64,000 nucleotides of DNA from Saccharospirillum sp. Its GTDB lineage: Bacteria; Pseudomonadota; Gammaproteobacteria; Pseudomonadales; Natronospirillaceae. Both the position numbers and the translations under genes were made by a program. The DNA is taken from positions 1,178,001-1,242,000 of the forward strand of contig JAGYIL010000001.1 of the NCBI GenBank assembly GCA_018402545.1, written 5' to 3'. This document shows, one piece after another, positions 17,624-26,125 of this stretch. The notes under the pieces are model-generated. The model worked only from the letters and a program-made list of their open reading frames with translations, did not search any database and was not told the origin of the DNA. Each line of letters begins with the position of its first letter. Positions within the stretch are counted from its first letter, which is position 1.

Positions 17624-19498
17624 CTAGTGGCCCTCGCCACTCAGAAGCTTCAACTTGCGATGCAAGGTCGTGCGATCAATATTCAATTCACGGGCCGCTG
17701 CTGAAACGTTCCCCTTGTGGTTGGCCAGAGCGGTGTCGATGGCCTTTCGCTCCCAGTCGGCCAGGGCAGAGCCTGAAGCTTCGACAGTCGCTTCAGTCCG
17801 GGCTTCGGCCATAAAATCGGCCGACAGGTGCTCAGGTTGTATGGGCTGATCCGGGTCGCACAAAATGCGGGCCGTTCTGAGTACGGAATGGAGCTGTCGC
17901 AAGTTGCCGGGCCAGGGGTGGTTTTCCAGCAGTTTCCAACTGGCCGTGCTGAGCGAGCCGCCGCCGAGGTCAGCCAGAACCGTGTCGATCAGGCTTCTGA
18001 TGTCTTCTCGTTCGCGCAAGGGTGGCAGGTTCAGTGTAAGGCCATTGATCCGGTAGTACAGATCCTGCCGAAACAGCCCCTGGCCGACGGCTTCACCCAG
18101 TTGGGTGTGGGTGGCGCAGATCAGGTCGAAGTCGACCGGAATGGGCTGACCGCCCCCGACCGGGATCACCTGCCGTTCTTGCAACACGCGCAGCAAACGC
18201 GGTTGCAGGGCTGGCGGCATATCGCCGATTTCATCTAGAAAAAGGGTGCCGTTGTGGGCTTCCAGTATCCGCCCCCGCGAGCCAGCCTTGTCGGCCCCGG
18301 TGAAGGCTCCCGGGCGGTAGCCGAACAATTCGGCCTCGATCAGGCTTTCGGGAATGGCGGCGCAGTTGACCGCTACCATGGCACCGCTGCGAGGTCCGGC
18401 CTGGTGAAGGGCTCTGGCCCAGACATCTTTGCCGACCCCGGTTTCGCCTTGCAGCAGGATGGGAATGCCCTGGCCGACGATCCGTTTTGCCTGTTTTATC
18501 AGTTTGGCGATGCCCGGGTCGGTACTTTCCAGCGCTGCCAGTGGATCGGATGCTGTGGTTGTATGCGGTGCCGGTGGTGCTTTAGTCGGGTTCGACGGGG
18601 CTCTGTAGGCCTTATGCCGGGCGTGCAAGGTTTGGCCGCAGTGAGTCACCAGGCTGGCATGGGCTTCGGGGTCGGTCAGGCGCGGGAAGAGTGCCTGCAA
18701 GTTAAGGGGTTGCTCAGGGCGGTCGGGCAGGTTCAGATGCTGACGGGCCCAGCGGTTAGCGCCGATGATGCGGCCACTGTCGTCATAGGCCAATATGCCT
18801 TCATACAAGCCACCCAGCAGATGGGCGTGAGGATGCAGGTACATTAAATGCGCCCGCTCGCAGGTGCGTTCGAGCAGGCTGTTCTCAATCATCGATACCG
18901 CCAGGTTGACCAGGGCCATGGTGTGACGCTGCGAATGCCGTGCATCGCTGGAAATATCGAGCACACCAATTACCTGGCCACTGGGGTCAAATACCGGCAC
19001 AGCAGCGCAGGTTAAGAAGCCGTTCTGGTTAAGAAAATGCTCCTGGCCATGCACCACGACCGAACGCCCCTCGCTGGCGGCGGTACCAATCGCATTGGTG
19101 CCGCGAGCGCCTTCGCTCCAGACACCACCCGGCATCAGCTCTACCCGTCGTGCTTCCGGTACAAAGCCCGCATCGCCCACGCCATGCAGAATGGTGCCAG
19201 CCTGATCAGCCAGCAAAACAGCGCATTGAGTGTCCTGGATTTGCTCGAACAGACTCTCCAATTGTGGGCGGGCGATGTCGAGCAGAGTGGCATTGCGTTC
19301 GCGAATGTCCCGAAATTCGGGTTGCGACAGCCGCGCTTCCCGGCTGCAATGCTCCGGTGTCAGGCCCGCTTTGAGGCTGCGCTGCCAGGAACGCTCGATC
19401 AATGGCGATATCAGTGAACCGGGCGTCTGGCGCTGTTCAAAAAAATGACGCCTGGCGGCAGCCAGTGCCTCGGCACTGGGGTGAGTCGAAGAAGCCAT
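17624..19498 (-). CDS. AcoR-like sigma-54-dependent Fis-family activator
   Basis: This 624-residue enhancer-binding protein probably switches on the divergent aldehyde dehydrogenase gene. The N-terminal sensory part contains a GAF-like domain (around FEQIQDTQCAVLLADQAGTI through the MIENSLLE region) and a PAS-like region; the AcoR layout is for acetoin or alcohol catabolism. The central AAA+ domain has Walker A GETGVGKD, GAFTGA and Walker B GTLFLDEIGD. The C-terminus has a Fis helix-turn-helix (VSAAARELNIDRTTLHRKLK). The ATG at 19498 is preferred because GGGAGA lies upstream; the frame extends 61 more residues without family similarity. Candidate binding repeats lie just upstream at 19512-19560. 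Confidence 0.85.
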   Translation of the reverse strand: MASSTHPSAEALAAARRHFFEQRQTPGSLISPLIERSWQRSLKAGLTPEHCSREARLSQPEFRDIRERNATLLDIARPQLESLFEQIQDTQCAVLLADQAGTILHGVGDAGFVPEARRVELMPGGVWSEGARGTNAIGTAASEGRSVVVHGQEHFLNQNGFLTCAAVPVFDPSGQVIGVLDISSDARHSQRHTMALVNLAVSMIENSLLERTCERAHLMYLHPHAHLLGGLYEGILAYDDSGRIIGANRWARQHLNLPDRPEQPLNLQALFPRLTDPEAHASLVTHCGQTLHARHKAYRAPSNPTKAPPAPHTTTASDPLAALESTDPGIAKLIKQAKRIVGQGIPILLQGETGVGKDVWARALHQAGPRSGAMVAVNCAAIPESLIEAELFGYRPGAFTGADKAGSRGRILEAHNGTLFLDEIGDMPPALQPRLLRVLQERQVIPVGGGQPIPVDFDLICATHTQLGEAVGQGLFRQDLYYRINGLTLNLPPLREREDIRSLIDTVLADLGGGSLSTASWKLLENHPWPGNLRQLHSVLRTARILCDPDQPIQPEHLSADFMAEARTEATVEASGSALADWERKAIDTALANHKGNVSAAARELNIDRTTLHRKLKLLSGEGH

Positions 19499-19511
19499 CT
19501 GTGATCTCCCG

Positions 19512-19560
19512 GGTGTGGCATTTTGCAACACCTGATGCACCCTGCAACACCCTGTTCGGG
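19512..19560. promoter_or_regulatory. candidate upstream activator sites for the AcoR-like protein
   Basis: GGTGTGGCA and TGCAACACC form a near-perfect inverted repeat (19512-19532). TGCAACACC recurs at 19543, 19 bases after 19524, followed by a CACCC/GGGTG inverted repeat. These lie about 200-240 bases upstream of the -24/-12 promoter, the usual distance for sigma-54 enhancers, and directly beside the regulator start, so autoregulation is possible. Confidence 0.55.
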
Positions 19561-19753
19561 TGATCGCCGATACCCGACCGGCGTTTGAGTTTTTATTCTT
19601 ATGGTCGATGTGCGTGCTGAGTGGCCCATGAACACTGGCTTTCCGGCGATGTTCCGAGTGACGCAAAGCCCCGGCTGGCAAGCCTTGCGGGTCTCATTCA
19701 ACACCTTGTTCAGCTCCTTTGTTTTAGCCCCTTACCAGCATCAATGCAAGTGC

Positions 19754-19769
19754 TGGCACGGCCGTTGCG
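19754..19769 (+). promoter_or_regulatory. sigma-54 (-24/-12) promoter of the aldehyde dehydrogenase gene
   Basis: TGGCACGGCCGTTGCG matches the consensus TGGCACG-N4-TTGC exactly. It lies 50 bases before the aldehyde dehydrogenase start codon and is oriented towards it. With the divergent enhancer-binding-protein gene this makes a complete regulatory unit. Confidence 0.88.
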
Positions 19770-19818
19770 ATAGCCCTTGTGGATTCACCAAAAACAACAA
19801 CAGCAAGAGGTAACAACC

Positions 19819-21342
19819 ATGCTCTATTCGCACCCCGGCCAGCCCGATTCCCCGGTCTCCGTAAAAACCCGTTACGGCAACTTCATTGGCGGACAATGGG
19901 TCGAGCCTGTTAACGGCCAGTACCTCGATAATGTGTCTCCGGTAACCGGCGATATCTTTTGCCAGATCCCACGCTCCAGCGCTGAAGACATTGATCTGGC
20001 TCTCGATGCCGCCCATGCCGCCAAAGCCGCCTGGGGGTCAATGTCAGTCACAGCCCGCTCCAATCTACTGCTCAAGATTGCCGACCGGCTCGAACAAAAC
20101 CTGGAAATGATCGCCATCGCCGAAACCTGGGATAACGGCAAGGCCGTTCGTGAAACCCTGAATGCTGACGTACCTCTGGCCGTCGACCACTTCCGCTATT
20201 TCGCCGGGGCGGTTCGAGCACAGGAAGGCTCAATCGGAGAGATCGACGAGCACACCGTTGCCTATCATTTTCACGAACCGCTGGGTGTGGTCGGGCAGAT
20301 CATTCCCTGGAACTTTCCGCTGTTGATGGCCGCCTGGAAACTGGCCCCGGCTCTGGCCAGCGGCAACTGCATCGTATTGAAGCCTGCCGAGCAAACGCCA
20401 TGGTCCATTCTGAAGTTCATTGAACTGATTGAAGATCTGCTGCCCGCCGGTGTCTTGAACGTGGTTAATGGCTACGGCGCTGAAGCCGGCCAGGCCCTGG
20501 CGACCAGCAAACGCATTGCCAAAATTGCCTTTACCGGTTCCACGCCCGTCGGCTCGCACATTCTCAAATGCGCAGCAGAGAATATCATTCCCTCGACCGT
20601 CGAACTCGGTGGCAAGTCACCCAACATTTTCTTCGAAGATGTTATGCAGTACGAAGACAGCTATCTAAGCAAATGCATTGAAGGGGTGGTGCTGGCGTTC
20701 TTTAACCAGGGTGAAGTCTGCACCTGCCCATCGCGCTTGCTGGTGCATGAATCCATTTACGACGAGTTCATGAAAAAGGTGATTGAACGCACCAACCAGA
20801 TCAAACGCGGTAACCCGCTGGATACCGACGTGATGGTCGGCGCTCAGGCATCAAAAGAGCAGTTCGACAAGATCATGGGCTACTTTGCCATCGGCCGGGA
20901 AGAGGGCGCGGAGTTCCTGCTTGGTGGTGATCAGCTTGGCACAACGGAAGGCAAATACGAGTCTGGCTTCTACATTCAACCGACCCTGATCAAAGGCCAC
21001 AACAAGATGCGCGTCTTCCAGGAGGAAATCTTCGGCCCGGTAGTATCGGTCACCACTTTCAAAGATGAAGCCGAGGCCCTGGAAATCGCCAACGATACCG
21101 AGTTCGGCCTGGGCGCCGGCTTGTGGACACGGGACATGAACCGCGCTTACCGCATGGGCCGCGGTATCGAAGCAGGCCGAGTCTGGACCAACTGTTACCA
21201 CCATTACCCGGCACACGCTGCCTTCGGTGGCTACAAGAAATCCGGAGTCGGTCGTGAAAACCACAAAATGATGCTGGATCACTACCAGCAGACCAAGAAC
21301 CTGCTAGTCAGCTACGACGTGAACCCCATGGGGTTCTTCTGA
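19819..21342 (+). CDS. NAD-dependent aldehyde dehydrogenase (acetaldehyde dehydrogenase type)
   Basis: This 507-residue soluble enzyme oxidises aldehydes, probably acetaldehyde, to carboxylic acids. Family landmarks are present: the NAD-binding [10 protein letters not shown], the [11 protein letters not shown] turn, the general-base glutamate in [10 protein letters not shown] and the catalytic cysteine in [12 protein letters not shown]. The N-terminus [17 protein letters not shown] and the C-terminus ([20 protein letters not shown]) resemble the ExaC/AldB-type enzymes induced on ethanol or acetoin. The ATG at 19819 has AAGAGG upstream. Expression is probably driven by the sigma-54 promoter at 19754 with the AcoR-like activator. 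No alcohol dehydrogenase is adjacent. Confidence 0.9.
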   Translation: MLYSHPGQPDSPVSVKTRYGNFIGGQWVEPVNGQYLDNVSPVTGDIFCQIPRSSAEDIDLALDAAHAAKAAWGSMSVTARSNLLLKIADRLEQNLEMIAIAETWDNGKAVRETLNADVPLAVDHFRYFAGAVRAQEGSIGEIDEHTVAYHFHEPLGVVGQIIPWNFPLLMAAWKLAPALASGNCIVLKPAEQTPWSILKFIELIEDLLPAGVLNVVNGYGAEAGQALATSKRIAKIAFTGSTPVGSHILKCAAENIIPSTVELGGKSPNIFFEDVMQYEDSYLSKCIEGVVLAFFNQGEVCTCPSRLLVHESIYDEFMKKVIERTNQIKRGNPLDTDVMVGAQASKEQFDKIMGYFAIGREEGAEFLLGGDQLGTTEGKYESGFYIQPTLIKGHNKMRVFQEEIFGPVVSVTTFKDEAEALEIANDTEFGLGAGLWTRDMNRAYRMGRGIEAGRVWTNCYHHYPAHAAFGGYKKSGVGRENHKMMLDHYQQTKNLLVSYDVNPMGFF

Positions 21343-21381
21343 GGCAATTCGGAGGTCAGTTTAACTGGTTGCCGTGAGTTC

Positions 21382-21494
21382 GTGCCAGACACCGGGTGTG
21401 CCTATCCGGGGTCGGCGTGAACCCATCCATGGGGCCTAGACCGCAGCATCCCTGCTGCGGACTTCCCCGGATAGGCACACCCGGTATCCGGCAC
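21382..21494 (-). repeat. palindromic intergenic element, short form (copy 5 of 7)
   Basis: Arms GTGCCAGACACCGGGTGTGC and the complement ending TATCCGGCAC share a CCTATCCGGGG block. The loop on the minus strand is AGTCCGCAGCAGGGATGCTG followed by CGGTCTAGGCCCCATGGATG and ACGCCGA. It lies 40 bases after the aldehyde dehydrogenase stop. Confidence 0.9.
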
Positions 21495-21612
21495 TTTATT
21501 GGCTGGCAACATTACATTTAACCCCTGTTCTAAAAATTCTTTGCCTTGTTTGTGTTTCTTCACAGTCGGGGCTTTTTTGTGCCTGCTAGAGTGTGTCAAA
21601 GGTTACTAGCAC

Positions 21613-21796
21613 AAGTTTCGGAGTTCGCTCAGTAGACTAGCGCCGGTTGCCGGGGTATGCCTCTGTGGGATAGTCCGCAACATGGATGTTGCGGCCTAGG
21701 CTCCAGGACGGATTCACGCCGACCCCACAGAGGCATACCCCGGTATCCGGTGCGGCCCAATGCCAATGAGCAGACCTTAACTCCGGAATTTGAGTC
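21613..21796 (+). repeat. palindromic intergenic element, short form with outer inverted repeats (copy 6 of 7)
   Basis: The core 21641-21754 has arms sharing GGGGTATGCCTCTGTGGG and its complement. The loop is in plus orientation: TAGTCCGCAACATGGATGTT, then GCGGCCTAGGCTCCAGG, ending CACGCCGA. Outer repeats AAGTTTCGGAGTT (21613-21625) and AACTCCGGAATTTGAGTC (21779-21796) match those of copy 3. Confidence 0.88.
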
Positions 21797-22013
21797 ACCC
21801 CGGGGTTGTTATCTGCTCCCCAGTCGCTATTATGCGCGTCCCTTTACATTACTGAGCCTGCAGTACCCATCGTGATTCTTACGCCACCCTAGCGCACCAT
21901 CCCATCTCCGCAGACACCTATGTCTGACTTAATGTGTTCATTCAGGGCATGCATCCTGTATGGCTCGCCGATACGCGGCACTCAATCGTTAACTCGTACC
22001 CCCTGAGGTCTCT
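21797..22013. other. upstream region of the SulP-usp operon
   Basis: This is the remainder of the 671-base gap between the aldehyde dehydrogenase and the second SulP gene, after two palindromic elements. It should hold the operon promoter, but I cannot place -35/-10 boxes with confidence. TGAGG lies before the SulP ATG. No gene is seen. Confidence 0.3.
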
Positions 22014-23498
22014 ATGTTGTTATCTTCCACCCGAAAAGACTGGTTCGGGAATGTTCGTGGCGATGTGCTCGCCGGTTTGGTTGTTGCCCTGGCATTGATC
22101 CCCGAAGCGATTGCCTTTTCCATTATTGCGGGTGTTGACCCCAAAGTCGGGTTGTACGCGTCGTTCTGCATCGCTGTTGTCATTGCTTTCACCGGCGGTC
22201 GGCCGGGCATGATTTCTGCCGCGACGGGCGCCATGGCGCTGTTGATGGTGACGCTGGTGAAAGAGCATGGGCTGGAATATCTGCTGGCCGCTACGCTGTT
22301 GACCGGCGTTCTGCAGATTGTGATCGGCTATTTGCGCATGGGCGAACTGATGCGGTTTGTCTCACGCTCCGTGGTCACGGGCTTTGTGAATGCCCTGGCA
22401 ATTCTGATTTTTATGGCCCAGTTGCCCGAACTGACCAATGTCACCTGGCACGTCTATGCGATGACAGTAGCGGGCCTGGGCATCATTTACCTGTTTCCGC
22501 TGATCAATAAAACCATTCCCTCGCCGCTGGTGACCATTGTGGTACTGACCGGCGTGAGCATGGTGATGGGGCTTGAGATCAGAACCGTGGGCGATCTGGG
22601 CGACTTGCCGGATACCCTGCCGATGTTCCTGTGGCCCGATGTACCGCTGACCCTCGAAACCCTGCAAATCATCTTCCCCTATGCCTTTGCGCTGGCCATG
22701 GTTGGGATTCTCGAATCGCTGATGACAGCGACCATTGTTGACGATCTGACCGACACTCCCAGCGACAAGAACCGTGAGTGCAAGGCCCAGGGCGTTGCCA
22801 ACATCGGTTCTGGCTTGATGGGTGGCATGGCCGGTTGTGCCATGATCGGTCAGTCGGTCATCAACGTTAAATCTGGGGGTCGCGGACGTTTGTCGACGCT
22901 GATTGCTGGTGTCGTGCTATTGATCATGGTGGTCTTTCTGAACCCCTGGGTTTCGCAGATACCGATGGCTGCTCTGGTGGCGGTGATGATCATGGTCTCT
23001 ATCGGTACCTTTAACTGGGGCTCGTTCAAAGACCTTAAGAAATACCCGCTGTCGACCAATATTGTGATGGTCGTTACCGTTGTTGTTGTGGTCTGGACGC
23101 ACAACCTGGCCTACGGTGTCTTTGCGGGTGTGCTGTTGGCGGCCCTGTTCTTCGCCAACAAGGTGGGGCACTTCATGTATGTTACCAGCCAGTTGGATGA
23201 AGCAACCGATACCCGTCGCTACAGCGTCATCGGCCAGGTTTTCTTTACGTCTTCCGAGAAGTTTTTGGCGTCATTCGACTTCAAAGAAGCCGTCGATCAT
23301 GTTGTTATTGACCTGACCCGTGCTCATTTCTGGGACATCACCGCCGTGGGCGCACTCGACAAGGCCGTGATCAAGTTCCGCCGTGAAGGGGCACAGGTCG
23401 AGATCATTGGCCTGAACGAAGCCAGTGAAACCATCGTTGACCGCTTTGGTGTGCACGATAAACCCGAAGAGATCGACAAAGTGTTAGGAGGTCACTGA
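22014..23498 (+). CDS. SulP family inorganic anion transporter with STAS domain
   Basis: This is a second SulP/SLC26 transporter, 494 residues, only distantly like the one at 4248. The first helix region reads [20 protein letters not shown], about ten membrane segments follow, then a shortened STAS domain (about 400-490, with [20 protein letters not shown]). The family carries sulfate, bicarbonate or other anions across the inner membrane. It overlaps the universal stress protein gene by one base (TGATG), so the two are translationally coupled. The pairing suggests transport tied to stress or energy status; the substrate is not clear. Confidence 0.87.
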   Translation: MLLSSTRKDWFGNVRGDVLAGLVVALALIPEAIAFSIIAGVDPKVGLYASFCIAVVIAFTGGRPGMISAATGAMALLMVTLVKEHGLEYLLAATLLTGVLQIVIGYLRMGELMRFVSRSVVTGFVNALAILIFMAQLPELTNVTWHVYAMTVAGLGIIYLFPLINKTIPSPLVTIVVLTGVSMVMGLEIRTVGDLGDLPDTLPMFLWPDVPLTLETLQIIFPYAFALAMVGILESLMTATIVDDLTDTPSDKNRECKAQGVANIGSGLMGGMAGCAMIGQSVINVKSGGRGRLSTLIAGVVLLIMVVFLNPWVSQIPMAALVAVMIMVSIGTFNWGSFKDLKKYPLSTNIVMVVTVVVVVWTHNLAYGVFAGVLLAALFFANKVGHFMYVTSQLDEATDTRRYSVIGQVFFTSSEKFLASFDFKEAVDHVVIDLTRAHFWDITAVGALDKAVIKFRREGAQVEIIGLNEASETIVDRFGVHDKPEEIDKVLGGH

Positions 23499-24358
23499 TG
23501 TTTAACAAAGACAATAAAATACTGGCCTGCATCGACGGTTCCAAATACAGCCAGTCGGTCTGTGACTATGCCGCCTGGATCAGCCAGCGCACGGGTGCCC
23601 CCTTGCAGTTGTTGCATAACCTGGAGCACCCTGCGGGTGCTTCTACGGCTGATCTGTCTGGTGCCATTGGGCTGGGCAGCCGAGATACCCTCTTGCAGGA
23701 ACTGACCGAGGTAGAAGAACAGCGTAACCGGCTGATGATGGAGCAAGGCAAGCTGATGCTGGCGGCCGCTAAAGAGCGGATCGGGCAGGGCGGTACCGAA
23801 GCGTCGACCAAACAGCGCCACGGTAGCCTGACTGAATCCCTGATCGAGATGGAAGAAGACATTCGCGTTCTGGTGCTGGGCATTCGTGGCGAAGAACACG
23901 AGCAGGACACCACGCACCTGGGCGCCCACCTGGAAGCCACCATACGCGCCCTGCACCGGCCGATTCTGGTGGTAAACACCGAGTTTAGGGTGCCCGAGAA
24001 AGTCATGTTGGCCTATGACGGCAGTGATGCCTCCAGCAAGGCACTCGACATGCTGGCGCAAAGCCCGCTGTTTAAAGGCATTCCGGTGCATCTGGTCACG
24101 GTTGGGGAAGACCCGGCTGACTCAAATACGTTACAACACAAGGCTACCGAGGTATTGCAGGCAGCGGGTCACAACGTTACTGCGGTCACCCTGGACGGTA
24201 AGCCGAGTGAAGCGCTGGTGAGCTACCAGGCCGAGCACGATATCGATCTGACCCTGATGGGGGCGTTCAGCCATACCCGTCTGCGCGAGCTGGTGTTGGG
24301 CAGCCTGACCGCCAAGGTGTTGTTGAAGTCGAACAAGCCGTTGTTATTGTTAAGGTAA
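23498..24358 (+). CDS. universal stress protein, tandem UspA domains
   Basis: This 286-residue cytoplasmic protein has two UspA-like domains. The first starts KILACIDGSKYSQSVCDYAAW at residues 5-25, and the second starts at about residue 168 with KVMLAYDGSDASSKALDML. The second ends with an ATP-binding-type signature (GAFSHTRLRELVLGSLTAKVLLKS, about 252-275), whereas the first domain's equivalent segment is divergent. The first domain also carries a long helical insertion rich in Glu/Gln. It is coupled by overlap to the SulP transporter, so it may modulate it or be co-induced. A palindromic repeat follows. Confidence 0.88.
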   Translation: MFNKDNKILACIDGSKYSQSVCDYAAWISQRTGAPLQLLHNLEHPAGASTADLSGAIGLGSRDTLLQELTEVEEQRNRLMMEQGKLMLAAAKERIGQGGTEASTKQRHGSLTESLIEMEEDIRVLVLGIRGEEHEQDTTHLGAHLEATIRALHRPILVVNTEFRVPEKVMLAYDGSDASSKALDMLAQSPLFKGIPVHLVTVGEDPADSNTLQHKATEVLQAAGHNVTAVTLDGKPSEALVSYQAEHDIDLTLMGAFSHTRLRELVLGSLTAKVLLKSNKPLLLLR

Positions 24359-24383
24359 AATCGATTCGCCGGTTAAACTAAAT

Positions 24384-24481
24384 CCCCAAGGGGGTTCGAC
24401 AGGCTCACCCCGCACGGAATTCGGGGCTCAGACTGCAATGACTACCCCCGTTCGCTCTGAGCCTGTCGAAGGGCCTTGGGG
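24384..24481. repeat. intergenic hairpin repeat related to the 1285..1550 array
   Basis: CCCCAAGGGGGTTCGACAGG and its near-complement ending TCGAAGGGCCTTGGGG enclose a loop with CACCCCGCACGGAATTCGGG and CCGTTCGCTCTGAGCC. The TTCGACA/TGTCGAA plus GCTCA core is shared with the 127-bp tandem repeat. It lies between convergent genes and may also end transcription. Confidence 0.8.
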
Positions 24482-24521
24482 AATAGAGTGAGCCGGAGTA
24501 CCTGTCGGCTCACTGATCAGA

Positions 24522-24893
24522 CTAAGTGTCGTTTTTGCCCACACTGTCCTCTTCCACCCCCTTCCGCCAGACCTTCAGCACATAGATATACAGCATGACC
24601 ACCAGTGCAGCGGCCAGCCCCGAGGCCAGTATTGACGGTTGCTCGACGGCATCCGGGTTCATGGTCAGCCCCAGGCCGCCAATGGTGAAGACCTGCTGTG
24701 GCATCAGCCAGCGCTTGCGCGGACGCCCGGTCAGAGTGGCGCGCAGGGTGAAATGCAGGGCCATGGGGGCAACGGCCAGCAGAACCCCCCACCAGGGCGC
24801 GGGTTCCGCCCCGTTCAGCAGGGCGAGAACAGCCACCATGGCCGCCACACCCAGCAAACCGGTGTAGGCGCGCATGAAAAAGGCAATGTTCAT
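24522..24893 (-). CDS. small multi-pass membrane protein of unknown function
   Basis: I do not recognise this 123-residue protein. It is mostly hydrophobic, with about four predicted membrane helices (residues ~9-27, ~33-50, ~65-80, ~88-108) and a charged C-terminal tail (KVWRKGVEEDSVGKNDT). The start overlaps the stop of the LOG-family gene (ATGA), so it is its operon partner and is translationally coupled. Nothing in the sequence points to a specific role. Confidence 0.65.
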   Translation of the reverse strand: MNIAFFMRAYTGLLGVAAMVAVLALLNGAEPAPWWGVLLAVAPMALHFTLRATLTGRPRKRWLMPQQVFTIGGLGLTMNPDAVEQPSILASGLAAALVVMLYIYVLKVWRKGVEEDSVGKNDT

Positions 24894-25438
24894 TGCGGAC
24901 GGACCCGGCTTTCCAGCGTATCCAGCAGGCTGTCGACCGTCGATTCGATGATCAGTGTGGTCGTAAGATCAGCCCAAGCGAAGCCCTGGTCCGTCATTCG
25001 GGTGATCATGGTGAGCAGCGGGTCGTAATAACCCTTGTGGTTCAGAATGGCCACTGGCTTGTGGTGGTAGCCCAGCATCTGCCAGGTCCAGACTTCGAAC
25101 AATTCTTCCATGGTACCTGGCCCGCCGGGCAGGGCGACAAAGGCATCGGCCGGGTCGGCCATGCCGGCCTTGCGTTCATGCATAGTGTCGACGACCTGCA
25201 ATTCGGTGATACCCGGGTGAGCGACTTCCCGGTCGACCAGCGCTTTGGGCATCACGCCCAGCACCTGCCGGCCACCGGCCAGTACGGCATCGGCCACTGC
25301 CCCCATCAGGCCAATGTTGGCTCCGCCGTAAATCAGGTCATGCTGCCGCCGGGCCATCTGTTGGCCAAGGTTCGTGGCCAGATCGATGTATTCCGGGTTA
25401 TGACCACTTTTTGAGCCGCAATAAACCGCTATTTGCAT
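24890..25438 (-). CDS. LOG/TIGR00730-family nucleotide 5'-monophosphate phosphoribohydrolase
   Basis: This Rossmann-fold protein, 182 residues, belongs to the Lonely Guy family, members of which cleave AMP or cytokinin nucleotides to base and ribose 5-phosphate. The diagnostic motif PGGPGTMEE lies near residues 104-112, and the N-terminal VYCGSKSG and GGANIGLMGAVADA segments match. It is often annotated as a lysine decarboxylase-like protein, which is a misnomer. It is the first gene of a two-gene unit with the small membrane protein. AGGGG precedes the ATG. In bacteria the true role is probably nucleotide salvage. Confidence 0.88.
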   Translation of the reverse strand: MQIAVYCGSKSGHNPEYIDLATNLGQQMARRQHDLIYGGANIGLMGAVADAVLAGGRQVLGVMPKALVDREVAHPGITELQVVDTMHERKAGMADPADAFVALPGGPGTMEELFEVWTWQMLGYHHKPVAILNHKGYYDPLLTMITRMTDQGFAWADLTTTLIIESTVDSLLDTLESRVRPQ

Positions 25439-25490
25439 GACGTTCCCCTGATGAATGGCGCTGCAAGAATGCCACCTTCAGCGCCCAATC

Positions 25491-26003
25491 TCAAAGTGCC
25501 TGGCAGACTTCAGTCATGATGGTGCTGTCTTGCTCAAGGGTGCGAATGTCATTGACCTGGGCCTCTCCGGCTTCCGTCATGGGTACCAGCTCGGTCGTGG
25601 TGCAATTGAGCAGATAGGTTTGATAGGTCACCTGATCAATGTGTTGTTTTTCAAAGCGATACATTACAAAGCGTACAATGATGTCGCCTTCCTGTTCACG
25701 CTGAACCATGTTGTTCACATCGACCACGGTAAAGGCATTGATCATGGGGTAAACCATGGTCCAGGGGCGCCAGACCTGGTTGGGAGATTCGGTCGAGACC
25801 ACGACGGAACCCTCGGGTAGCTGAGCTTGCTTCAGCTCAAACCAGCCATACTCAAAGTTGACCTGGTAAGCCAGCATGCCCGCACCGGCAAAAACCGGAA
25901 TGATCCATCGGGGTAATTTCTTTCGGCTAAGAAAACGGAGAAAGAGGCCGATGCCAGCGGCACCCAGGCCCGATACTGCAATTGCGATTAAATGCCATAA
26001 CAT
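25491..26003 (-). CDS. conserved-type membrane-anchored protein of unknown function
   Basis: I cannot assign this 170-residue protein to a family. Two hydrophobic stretches near the N-terminus (residues ~4-24 and ~34-48) suggest it sits in the inner membrane with a polar C-terminal domain rich in beta-prone segments (residues ~55-165), including NQVWRPWTMVYPMINAFTVV. It has two cysteines in the C-terminal half. It is preceded by the terminator of the symporter operon and followed by the LOG gene, so it is probably its own unit. Confidence 0.6.
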   Translation of the reverse strand: MLWHLIAIAVSGLGAAGIGLFLRFLSRKKLPRWIIPVFAGAGMLAYQVNFEYGWFELKQAQLPEGSVVVSTESPNQVWRPWTMVYPMINAFTVVDVNNMVQREQEGDIIVRFVMYRFEKQHIDQVTYQTYLLNCTTTELVPMTEAGEAQVNDIRTLEQDSTIMTEVCQAL

Positions 26004-26025
26004 GAAAGGTTAACCCTGAAATAAA

Positions 26026-26049
26026 ACGGGCCTCCAAGTGGAAGCCCGT
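26026..26049 (-). terminator. terminator of the sodium symporter operon
   Basis: ACGGGC and GCCCGT with inner TCC/GGA pairs form a stem about 75 bases after the symporter stop. On the minus strand it is followed by TTTTATTTC. Confidence 0.75.
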
Positions 26050-26125
26050 GAAAGAAACTGTGATCCTGTCAGTGTACCCGTACCGACTCCCGGGAGCGAG
26101 AGTCGGCGGTCGTGCACCGGATCAA

